Origin: an uncultured Oceanospirillales bacterium
GTDB taxonomy: Bacteria; Pseudomonadota; Gammaproteobacteria; Pseudomonadales; Litorivicinaceae
Length of the DNA: 5,114 nt
Direction: 5' to 3'
Assembly: GCA_913061245.1 (NCBI GenBank)
Contig: CAJXTO010000116.1
Location: forward strand, 1 to 5,114
Of this stretch, positions 1 to 5,114 are shown one piece after another (the first letter of the stretch is position 1; each line of letters starts with the position of its first letter). The position numbers and the translations under genes are program-made. The notes below the pieces were generated by a model that was not told the origin of the DNA, did not search any database, and saw nothing but the letters and a program-made list of their open reading frames with translations.

Positions 1-935
1 AGATTAGATGACACCAGTTCCTGAGCCATCATCAAAATGTCGTCACTTTGCAGAATTACATGATCACTGTCCCATCTCATCGGACGCGATACATGCAGCA
101 GAAGTTCGTCAACGGAAAGAGCAACAGAACTGACTTTGTCGGCAATATTTTCCGTTGGATGGAAGTGACCCATGTCTAGGCATAGGACCGTACCTTTACG
201 GATCGCATAACCCATGTAGAACTCGTGGCTGCCAACCGTCATCGCCTCTACGCCAATACCGAAAAGCTTACATTCGACCGCATCCAGCATTTTAGATTTA
301 TCCAGCTTATCAATTAGCATCTCGTCAAGTGAAGCCTCTAGGCGCTTACGGGGGCTTATGCGGTCGATAGGATAGTCTTTGTATCCATCAGGAACCCAGA
401 TGTTATTTATGCAAGCCGACCCTAATTCTTCGCCCATCTTTGCTGCGATCTCACGTGTTCGCTTGCCGTGCTCGATCCAAAAATCACGGATGCCTTTGTC
501 TGGGTGACTGAGCGTTAGGTTGTCGTCGGCCTTTGCGTGGGCAAAGAAAGTTGGGTTGAAATCAAGTCCAACCCCCTGTGATTTGGACCAATCAACCCAA
601 GAGGCAAAGTGCTTATATTCAATTTCATCTCGATCCGGTGTTTCATCTGTATCCATGTACATAGCATGCAGGTTCAATCGATGTGATCCAGGGATCATCG
701 AATACGAAAATTCAAGGTCAGCGCGTAATTCATCGGGGTTGCGGGCGCGACCGGGATGATTGCCGGTTGCCTGTATACCGCCGCCTGAAATCCCGGTTTG
801 TTTTTCGAACCCAACAACGTCATCGCCTTGCCAGCAGTGCATAGAGATTGGAATTGCTTTCAATTGATTGATTGCAACTTCGGTATCGACGCCCCAATCT
901 GCGAATTGTTGTTTAGCGCTTTGATAATGACTCAT
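1..935 (-). CDS. rhaA: L-rhamnose isomerase RhaA (E. coli type), 3' end cut by window edge
   Basis: This cytoplasmic enzyme interconverts L-rhamnose and L-rhamnulose, the first step of rhamnose breakdown. My reading of the minus strand gives 311 residues starting MSHYQSAKQQFADWG and running off the left edge. The E. coli enzyme is 419 residues, so roughly the last quarter is missing. Similarity to E. coli RhaA is clear: SMHCWQGDDV at 31-40, GGIQATGN at 52-59, LDFNP at 124-128, an NIW-PDG segment at 178-184, KLFGIG at 223-228, GHFHPTE at 256-262 and RPMRWDSDHV at 284-293. His257, Asp289 and Asp291 align with the Mn-binding His262, Asp294 and Asp296 of E. coli. The ATG at 935 follows a GGGGGAAG ribosome site and lies 21 bases after the rhaD stop, so the two genes are probably co-transcribed. 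The protein is not the Pseudomonas stutzeri-type RhaI that I associate with rhizobial rha loci. No frameshift is seen. Confidence 0.95.
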   Translation of the reverse strand, partial: MSHYQSAKQQFADWGVDTEVAINQLKAIPISMHCWQGDDVVGFEKQTGISGGGIQATGNHPGRARNPDELRADLEFSYSMIPGSHRLNLHAMYMDTDETPDRDEIEYKHFASWVDWSKSQGVGLDFNPTFFAHAKADDNLTLSHPDKGIRDFWIEHGKRTREIAAKMGEELGSACINNIWVPDGYKDYPIDRISPRKRLEASLDEMLIDKLDKSKMLDAVECKLFGIGVEAMTVGSHEFYMGYAIRKGTVLCLDMGHFHPTENIADKVSSVALSVDELLLHVSRPMRWDSDHVILQSDDILMMAQELVSSN

Positions 936-940
936 TGTTG

Positions 941-948
941 CTTCCCCC
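941..948 (-). promoter_or_regulatory. Ribosome binding site of rhaA
   Basis: On the minus strand GGGGGAAG ends five bases before the ATG at 935. It sits wholly in the 21-base gap after the rhaD stop codon. Its purine-rich match to the anti-Shine-Dalgarno sequence supports this start and independent translation of rhaA within the operon. Confidence 0.65.
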
Positions 949-956
949 GTTATTGA

Positions 957-3056
957 TCAGCGTGTAAACGCTTGAACGTTGCCTGCGTCAACATTGATAA
1001 TGTTTCCAGTGGATTTCGCAGAGGTGTCAGCAGCAAAAAAATAGCATGCTTCGGCTATATCTTCTGGTAGTACTGAACGCTTCAACATTGAACGTTGACG
1101 ATACATCTCTTCAAGTCCTTCTTTGTCGGTGCCGTATGTGTCAGCGCGCTGCTCCAACCATTCGCCTTCCCAGATTTTTGAGCCTCGCAGGACAGCGTCG
1201 GGGTTGACGACGTTGACACGGATCCCTGCCTCTGCGCCTTCTAGAGCTAAACAGCGCGCGAGGTGGATCTCTGAGGCTTTTGCAGTGCAGTAAGCGGATG
1301 CGTTCGGGCTAGCCGCCAGCCCGTTTTTTGAACCCACAAAGACAACCGAGCCACCCATGTTTTGTCTTCGAAAAATCTTGAATGCTTCGCGGCTCACAAG
1401 AAAATAACCTGTGCTAAGAATATCCATGTTTCTATTCCAAAGCTCAAGCGATGTATCTTCTATAGGTGCGGAGGATGCGATGCCCGCGTTGGACACGAGA
1501 ATATCCACGCCGCCAAACTCGACTGCAGTTTCTGCAAATGCCGCTTCTACAGCATTTTCGTCGGTAACGTTCATATTTACAGTGCGGACGGCATCTTCAC
1601 CGAAGCGCTGTCTCAGCTTGTCTGACGTTATGGCAAGAGCATTTTCATTGATGTCTGCAAGCATAACGCACGCGCCTTCTGACAAGTAGCGTTCTGCCGT
1701 TGCGGAGCCAATTCCACCCGCACCGCCGGTGACTAGAGCAATGCGACCAGCAAGAGACTTAGGTTTTGGCATACGTTGCAGTTTTGCTTCTTCCAGAAGC
1801 CAATATTCGATGTCAAACGCTTCTTGTTCCGGCAGCCCAACATACTCGCTAATTGACGATGCGCCACGCATAACGTTGATCGCATTGACGTAAAATTCGC
1901 CAGAGATCCGTGCGGTCGCTTTGTCTTTAGCGAAGGTAATCATGCCTACCCCTGGGATTAGATACACGACAGCATTTGGGTCACGGAGGCCCGGGCTATT
2001 TTCATTTTTACAGCGATTGTAATAGGCGGTGTAATCATCGCGATAAGCTGCAATTTGCCCTGGAAGGTTATCAAGCACTTCGTCGATGTTCCCAGCTTCA
2101 GGATTAAAGTTTACTACGAGTGGACGTATCTTCGTCCGAAGAAAGTGATCTGGACATGAAGTTCCGAGGGCAGCAAGCGGCTTTAAATTCGTTGAGTTCA
2201 CAAATTCTAGAACTGTTTCATTGTCAATAAAATGGCCTGTCATGTTATGGTTTTCAGAAACGAAGCCCCGGATTGCCGGCATGAGGCGTGCAGCTATTGC
2301 CTGTCGCTTAACTTCTGGGAGGCTGGTGTGCTTGATCCCGCCAAAAACAGAAGTGTCAGCTGTTTTTTTAGCGAGCCAGGCTGTTGCCGTGTTTATCACC
2401 TCAATGGTCTTATCATAGCATGTTTTTGCCGTGTCGCCCCAGGTAAACAATCCGTGACTTTCGAGAACAACCCCGTCTGAATCGGGGTTCTCTAAGCAAA
2501 ATTTTTCCAACCAAAGACCAAGCTCATAGCCGGGTCTTTTCCAAGGAAGCCAACCAATTTTATCGCCAAAAATTTCTTGAGTGAGTACTTTTGAATTTTT
2601 CGAAGCAGCTATCGCAATAATTGCGTCCGCGTGAACGTGATCAACGTGTTTGCGTGGAACATATGCATGCAAGGGAGTATCAATTGATGCCGCGCGTGGG
2701 TTTAGCGCGAACGTACAGTGTGGAAGGTAAGCTACCATTTCATCTTCATATTCAACGCCGCGATAGAGTGATTTTAGTTTATGAAGCTTGTCCATGTATA
2801 AAGTAGAAAATCCATCCAGCTTCATTGAGCCGATGTCTCCACCAGAACCCTTAACCCAAAGCACCTCAGTGATTTCTCCGGTCAGGGGGTCTTTCTCCAT
2901 TACCTTAGCTGAAGTGTTACCGCCGCCATAATTTGTTACACGCTTATCCGATCCAAGGATGTTGGAACGATAAAGCAACTTCTCTGGTTCGCTCATGCCA
3001 ATGACTTGTTTTTCATCCCATCGATTTTCGAGAAATTGAGTATTTGTATTGTTCAA
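957..3056 (-). CDS. rhaD: Bifunctional rhamnulose-1-phosphate aldolase / lactaldehyde dehydrogenase (RhaD, also called RhaEW)
   Basis: This 699-residue cytoplasmic fusion protein should split L-rhamnulose-1-phosphate into dihydroxyacetone phosphate and L-lactaldehyde, then oxidise the aldehyde with NAD. The N-terminal half is a class II (zinc) aldolase/adducin domain: YGGGNTSAK at 43-51, an EDEM segment near 104-107 that may hold the catalytic Glu, His140 and His142 in HVHAD as metal ligands, and His201 in ESHG. A family-specific stretch follows, with TSCPDHFLRTK at 299-309. The C-terminal half (about 435-699) is a short-chain dehydrogenase: TGGAGGIG at 443-450, Asp468 after the second strand favouring NAD over NADP, SNAG at 522-525, and catalytic Ser576, Tyr589 and Lys593. 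I chose the TTG at 3056, which has a strong ribosome site; an in-frame TTG at 3083 would add nine residues but has none. The fused form is known from rhizobia (rhaD) and Bacillus (yuxG, rhaEW). It is followed by rhaA and divergent from rhaR. Confidence 0.95.
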   Translation of the reverse strand: MNNTNTQFLENRWDEKQVIGMSEPEKLLYRSNILGSDKRVTNYGGGNTSAKVMEKDPLTGEITEVLWVKGSGGDIGSMKLDGFSTLYMDKLHKLKSLYRGVEYEDEMVAYLPHCTFALNPRAASIDTPLHAYVPRKHVDHVHADAIIAIAASKNSKVLTQEIFGDKIGWLPWKRPGYELGLWLEKFCLENPDSDGVVLESHGLFTWGDTAKTCYDKTIEVINTATAWLAKKTADTSVFGGIKHTSLPEVKRQAIAARLMPAIRGFVSENHNMTGHFIDNETVLEFVNSTNLKPLAALGTSCPDHFLRTKIRPLVVNFNPEAGNIDEVLDNLPGQIAAYRDDYTAYYNRCKNENSPGLRDPNAVVYLIPGVGMITFAKDKATARISGEFYVNAINVMRGASSISEYVGLPEQEAFDIEYWLLEEAKLQRMPKPKSLAGRIALVTGGAGGIGSATAERYLSEGACVMLADINENALAITSDKLRQRFGEDAVRTVNMNVTDENAVEAAFAETAVEFGGVDILVSNAGIASSAPIEDTSLELWNRNMDILSTGYFLVSREAFKIFRRQNMGGSVVFVGSKNGLAASPNASAYCTAKASEIHLARCLALEGAEAGIRVNVVNPDAVLRGSKIWEGEWLEQRADTYGTDKEGLEEMYRQRSMLKRSVLPEDIAEACYFFAADTSAKSTGNIINVDAGNVQAFTR

Positions 3057-3064
3057 GTTGAATT

Positions 3065-3070
3065 CCTCCC
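3065..3070 (-). promoter_or_regulatory. Ribosome binding site that decides the rhaD TTG start
   Basis: GGGAGG on the minus strand lies eight bases before the TTG at 3056, which is close to ideal spacing. The earlier in-frame TTG at 3083 has no comparable purine tract, and no ATG or GTG lies nearby in frame before the conserved LENRWD segment. This supports a 699-residue product starting at a rare TTG codon. Confidence 0.75.
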
Positions 3071-3088
3071 AGATGACCTGCAACTCAG

Positions 3089-3120
3089 ATGCTAAGCGGT
3101 AATTCGAAAATGCGTAGCAT
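3089..3120 (-). repeat. Short imperfect inverted repeat in the rhaD upstream region
   Basis: ATGCTA at 3089-3094 is matched by TAGCAT at 3115-3120. After one mismatch the pairing continues for two or three more bases, leaving a 12-base centre. It lies between the proposed leftward promoter and the rhaD ribosome site. It could be a leader hairpin if transcription starts upstream of 3120, a protein site on DNA, or chance; six bases is a short arm. Confidence 0.25.
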
Positions 3121-3135
3121 GTGTCAAATTGTCAA
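3107..3135 (-). promoter_or_regulatory. Candidate leftward promoter for rhaD-rhaA
   Basis: On the minus strand a perfect TTGACA (3135-3130) is followed after 17 bases by CATTTT (3112-3107), a weak -10 match. A second TTGACA on the same strand lies eight bases further on (3127-3122), with AATTAC 17 bases downstream as an equally weak -10. Transcription would begin near 3100 from the first, giving a leader of about 45 bases before the rhaD TTG. The -35 match is strong but the -10 is not, so the exact promoter is uncertain. Confidence 0.4.
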
Positions 3136-3202
3136 TCAGTAATGATCATAAGTAATCAAAATATTAACCTATATGATCATTAGTTATTAAAATTGATTGA
3201 CA
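3130..3202. repeat. Outer 9-bp inverted repeat of the rhaD/rhaR intergenic region
   Basis: TGTCAATCA at 3130-3138 and TGATTGACA at 3194-3202 are exact reverse complements. Each arm includes a TTGACA hexamer facing outward, towards rhaD on the left and rhaR on the right. The symmetry may simply reflect two -35 elements, but the extra matching bases beyond the hexamer suggest a protein contact as well. The inner inverted repeat lies inside it. Confidence 0.55.
3140..3182. promoter_or_regulatory. Inner 11-bp perfect inverted repeat, candidate RhaR operator
   Basis: TAATGATCATA at 3140-3150 is the exact reverse complement of TATGATCATTA at 3172-3182, with a 21-base AT-rich spacer. Each arm holds the 8-bp palindrome ATGATCAT. 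Arm centres are 32 bp apart, about three helical turns, so both would face the same side of DNA. Placement midway between two divergent rhamnose operons, beside a DeoR-family regulator gene, makes it the best operator candidate in the window. Binding by RhaR is inference. Confidence 0.55.
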
Positions 3203-3224
3203 GGTGATAGAATCTGCCTAACTC
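3197..3224 (+). promoter_or_regulatory. Candidate rightward promoter for rhaR-rhaS
   Basis: A perfect TTGACA at 3197-3202 is followed after 16 bases by TAACTC at 3219-3224, a poor -10 match. Transcription would start near 3231, giving a short leader that still contains the ribosome site at 3235. TAGAAT at 3208-3213 is a better -10 sequence, but only weak -35 sequences lie upstream of it. The region is probably a promoter; the exact hexamers are uncertain. Confidence 0.4.
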
Positions 3225-3234
3225 TGGTTTCACC

Positions 3235-3240
3235 AGGGAG
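3235..3240 (+). promoter_or_regulatory. Ribosome binding site of rhaR
   Basis: AGGGAG lies three bases before an ATG at 3244 and six bases before a second, adjacent ATG at 3247. The six-base spacing is the usual one, so the second ATG is preferred. The difference is one residue. Confidence 0.6.
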
Positions 3241-3246
3241 AAAATG

Positions 3247-4053
3247 ATGCACGAAAGAGAGAGACACAGGGTAATACTGTCCGCCGTACAGGACCGGCCG
3301 GTAGTGGGCGTTGTGGATCTGTGTAGTCTTACTGGAGCGTCTGAAGCAACCATTCGACGAGACATTGCGACATTAGATTCCAAGAAAAAGCTTCGCCGCG
3401 TTCGCGGTGGTGCTGAAGCTATAACCCCACCACAATTTGTGGGTCTTGCAGGACGTCCATTTATTGTGAATGAAACGATCCGGATTAAAGAAAAGCAGGC
3501 GATCGCCCGCAAAGCAGTTGATTTGTGCGCTGATGGTGATCCGATAATCATAAACGGTGGCACTACCACTTTCCAAATGGTCCATCCTTTAGCCTCGCGC
3601 CGTCTCCAGGTGTTCACCAACTCTTTCCCAATCGCAGAGCATCTACTGAAGAATTCAAAAAATACAATGATGCTTTCTGGGGGTACAATTTACCGAGAGC
3701 AAAACATCATTCTATCGCCATTTGACAACGACGTGACGAGGAACTTCTACGCAAAACGTATGTTCATGGGTGCACAAGGTGTTGGACCGCTCGGTCTAAT
3801 GGAAGCGGATCCGTTGCTTATTCAGGCCGAACAAAAATTGATAGGACAGGCTGAAGAATTAATAGTTTTGGTGGATAGTTCAAAATTCGAAAATCGTTCA
3901 AGTTTGGTACTTTGCCCACTTGCACGGATTACCTCCGTCATCACAGATGAGAAGGTATCGGATAAAGCGGCCTCGATGCTTGAAGCTGCTGACGTAAACT
4001 TGATCATTGCTCAATCGCGGGCAGATCAAATTGAGGAGGAGGCGGCCTCTTAA
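3247..4053 (+). CDS. rhaR: DeoR-family transcriptional regulator, probable rhamnose regulator RhaR
   Basis: This 268-residue cytoplasmic DNA-binding protein is a typical-length DeoR-family regulator. Residues 1-57 form the winged helix-turn-helix, with the recognition helix at SEATIRRDI (32-40) and the LRRVRGGA wing (49-56). From about 75 to the end is the DeoR sugar-phosphate sensor domain, related to ribose-5-phosphate isomerase: INGGTT at 102-107, TNSFPIA at 124-130, LSGGT at 143-147, KRMFMGAQGV at 170-179 and VDSSKF at 209-214. In many DeoR proteins the residue before the GTT loop is Asp; here it is Asn103. The gene diverges from rhaD and precedes rhaS, matching rhizobial rhaR. By family analogy it would repress both operons until a phosphorylated pathway intermediate binds; the effector is inference. 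A start at 3244 would add one Met. Confidence 0.9.
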   Translation: MHERERHRVILSAVQDRPVVGVVDLCSLTGASEATIRRDIATLDSKKKLRRVRGGAEAITPPQFVGLAGRPFIVNETIRIKEKQAIARKAVDLCADGDPIIINGGTTTFQMVHPLASRRLQVFTNSFPIAEHLLKNSKNTMMLSGGTIYREQNIILSPFDNDVTRNFYAKRMFMGAQGVGPLGLMEADPLLIQAEQKLIGQAEELIVLVDSSKFENRSSLVLCPLARITSVITDEKVSDKAASMLEAADVNLIIAQSRADQIEEEAAS

Positions 4054-4061
4054 CAGGCCTC
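4039..4061 (+). other. Possible hairpin across the rhaR stop codon
   Basis: GGCCT (4044-4048) can pair with AGGCC (4055-4059) around a six-base loop that includes the TAA stop. An alternative pairing joins GAGGC (4039-4043) with GCCTC (4057-4061). No T-run follows, so it does not look like an intrinsic terminator. It could partly attenuate or process the transcript so that rhaS is expressed at a different level from rhaR, but the stem is short. Confidence 0.25.
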
Positions 4062-4084
4062 GTATAAACATAAATGTGACTCAA

Positions 4085-4092
4085 GGGGAGGA
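4085..4092 (+). promoter_or_regulatory. Strong ribosome binding site of rhaS
   Basis: GGGGAGGA ends five bases before the ATG at 4098. It is the best Shine-Dalgarno match in the window, as expected for a binding protein needed in excess over its transporter. The preceding 44-base gap after rhaR otherwise holds only the possible hairpin; TATAAA at 4064-4069 has no obvious -35 partner. Confidence 0.7.
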
Positions 4093-4097
4093 AAACC

Positions 4098-5093
4098 ATG
4101 ATACGTCGCAATTTTACTAAACTCGTTGCTGGTCTAAGCTTGGCGGCCAGTATGATGGGAACCACGGCAATCGCTGAAGACATGCGAATTGCTGTCGTTG
4201 TCAAAGCTCTGGGTATTGGCTTCTTCGAAGCTGCTGCAAAAGGTGCAGAGGAAGCCGCAGGTGAACTTGGCGGTGTGGAAATTATTTACACCGGACCAAC
4301 CGATACTACTGCAGAAGGCCAGATTGAAGTTATCAACTCACTAATCGCTCAAGGCGTAGATGCCATCGCTATTTCAGCCAATGATCCAGATGCATTGGTT
4401 CCATCTCTTAAGAAAGCGATGAGCCGCGGGATCACAGTGGTTTCTTGGGACTCAGGCGTTGCTCAAGAAGGTCGTCAAATGCATTTGAATCCTTCGTCAA
4501 CTCCTTTGATCGGAAATACAATCATCAAACTTGCTGCAGATCACATGCCTGGCGGTGGTGATGTTGCAATTCTATCGGCAACAGCAACTGCAACCAACCA
4601 GAATGCTTGGATTGAGGCTGCTAAAGAGGTGTTGCCAAACTATGATGGTGTAAATCTTGTTGCGACTGTCTATGGAGATGATTTGTCAGACAAATCCTAC
4701 CGCGAAGCGCAGGGCCTAATGGCAACATATCCTGATTTGAAGGCGATTATTGCACCCACCACAGTTGGCATCCTTGCTTCGTGTCAGGCCGTTACAGATG
4801 CTGGTAAGATTGGTGAAATCAACGTTACCGGTTTAGGTCTGCCGTCAGAAATGGCAGGTTGTGTGGCGTCAGGTGCAACTAAAAGCTTTGCTATATGGAA
4901 CCCAATCGATTTAGGTTATGCAGCTACTATGCTTGCCTACAATATCCATAATGGTGCATCTACCGAAGCAGGTGCCTCAGTTCCCATGGGTCGTATGGGT
5001 TCAGCGACATTAGATAGCACTGGTTCAGCAGCAATGTCTGATCCATTTACTTATGATAGCTCGAATGTCGACGACTTTAAGTCGATCTTCTAA
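4098..5093 (+). CDS. rhaS: Periplasmic rhamnose-binding protein of an ABC importer, RhaS
   Basis: This 331-residue secreted protein should bind L-rhamnose in the periplasm and deliver it to an ABC permease. Residues 1-26 are a Sec signal peptide: RR/K-containing start, hydrophobic core at 9-20, and an AIA cleavage motif before Glu27. There is no lipobox cysteine, so the mature protein is soluble. The rest is a two-lobed type 1 periplasmic sugar-binding fold (Peripla_BP_4, ribose/AI-2 binding group): TGPTDTTAEGQIEVINSLIA at 65-84, AISANDPDALVP at 91-102, SWDSGV at 116-121, TNQNAWIE at 166-173, YGDDLSDKSYREA at 192-204, IAPTTVG at 218-224, GLGLPSEM at 245-252 and FAIWNPIDLGY at 264-274. These closely resemble rhizobial RhaS as I remember it. 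It probably shares a transcript with rhaR. Permease, ATPase and kinase genes are expected just beyond the right edge. Mature-domain Cys229 and Cys255 are noted as unusual. Binding of another deoxysugar is possible, but the neighbours favour rhamnose. Confidence 0.92.
   Translation: MIRRNFTKLVAGLSLAASMMGTTAIAEDMRIAVVVKALGIGFFEAAAKGAEEAAGELGGVEIIYTGPTDTTAEGQIEVINSLIAQGVDAIAISANDPDALVPSLKKAMSRGITVVSWDSGVAQEGRQMHLNPSSTPLIGNTIIKLAADHMPGGGDVAILSATATATNQNAWIEAAKEVLPNYDGVNLVATVYGDDLSDKSYREAQGLMATYPDLKAIIAPTTVGILASCQAVTDAGKIGEINVTGLGLPSEMAGCVASGATKSFAIWNPIDLGYAATMLAYNIHNGASTEAGASVPMGRMGSATLDSTGSAAMSDPFTYDSSNVDDFKSIF
5072..5084 (+). other. Small inverted repeat at the 3' end of rhaS
   Basis: CGACTTTAAGTCG is a perfect dyad with six-base arms around a single T, so as RNA it could form a five-pair stem with a three-base loop. 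It lies inside the last codons of rhaS, seven bases before the stop. Hairpins after binding-protein genes often protect the upstream mRNA, but this one is short and AT-containing, so the role is a guess. The last 21 bases of the window show nothing further. Confidence 0.2.
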
Positions 5094-5114
5094 TTACCTC
5101 CCTGATGATCCCAG

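Noticed and set aside
520..759. 79-codon open frame on the plus strand
   Set aside because: It is antisense to rhaA, whose minus-strand translation matches the isomerase continuously through this stretch.
954..959. Extra TGATCA copy as a further operator site
   Set aside because: It is a six-base palindrome overlapping the rhaD stop codon, lacks the longer repeat seen at 3140-3182, and is expected by chance in 5 kb.
1362..1689. Two overlapping plus-strand open frames of 87 and 92 codons
   Set aside because: Both are antisense to the dehydrogenase domain of rhaD, including its SNAG and catalytic Ser regions, and show no family motif.
3180..3620. 146-codon open frame on the minus strand across the rhaR start
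   Set aside because: It lies antisense to rhaR, which has a clear family match in the other frame; its translation is rich in Arg, Ser and Thr without any recognisable domain, and it ends inside the operator region.
4039..4061. Intrinsic terminator between rhaR and rhaS
   Set aside because: The stem is only five pairs and no T-run follows, so it is listed only as a possible hairpin.
3822..4204. Minus-strand open frames under the ends of rhaR and rhaS
   Set aside because: They are shadows of two well-supported plus-strand genes, and one would run through the strong rhaS ribosome site and signal peptide region.

Overview
The window is an L-rhamnose uptake and catabolism locus, most likely from an alphaproteobacterium. 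The gene set and the divergent layout resemble the rhizobial rhaDI / rhaRS... locus. Base composition looks moderate (about half GC, judged by eye), which would suit a marine Rhodobacterales-type genome better than a high-GC rhizobium; this taxonomic guess is weak. Everything here looks like intact, ordinary chromosomal metabolism. I see no mobile element, RNA gene, CRISPR array or phage gene.

Leftward operon (minus strand): rhaD (957-3056) encodes a fused rhamnulose-1-phosphate aldolase and short-chain dehydrogenase. After 21 bases comes rhaA (935 down to the left edge), an E. coli-type L-rhamnose isomerase that is cut off by the window. Rightward operon (plus strand): rhaR (3247-4053) encodes a DeoR-family regulator. 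After 44 bases comes rhaS (4098-5093), a periplasmic sugar-binding protein with a signal peptide. The permease and ATPase genes of the ABC importer, and a rhamnulokinase, are expected to the right of the window.

The 190-base divergent intergenic region (3057-3246) is AT-rich. It carries two nested inverted repeats: an inner perfect 11-bp pair (3140-3150 / 3172-3182) and an outer 9-bp pair (3130-3138 / 3194-3202). The outer arms contain outward-facing TTGACA sequences. This is a good candidate for a shared RhaR operator between divergent promoters.

Together the genes would work as follows. RhaS captures the sugar for an ABC importer, RhaA converts L-rhamnose to L-rhamnulose, and a kinase not in the window phosphorylates it. 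RhaD then splits rhamnulose-1-phosphate into dihydroxyacetone phosphate and L-lactaldehyde and oxidises the lactaldehyde in its second domain. RhaR probably controls both operons. I found no convincing undescribed system. The points most worth a look are the nested operator, the pairing of an E. coli-type isomerase with the fused aldolase/dehydrogenase, the TTG start of rhaD, and a few residue-level oddities.
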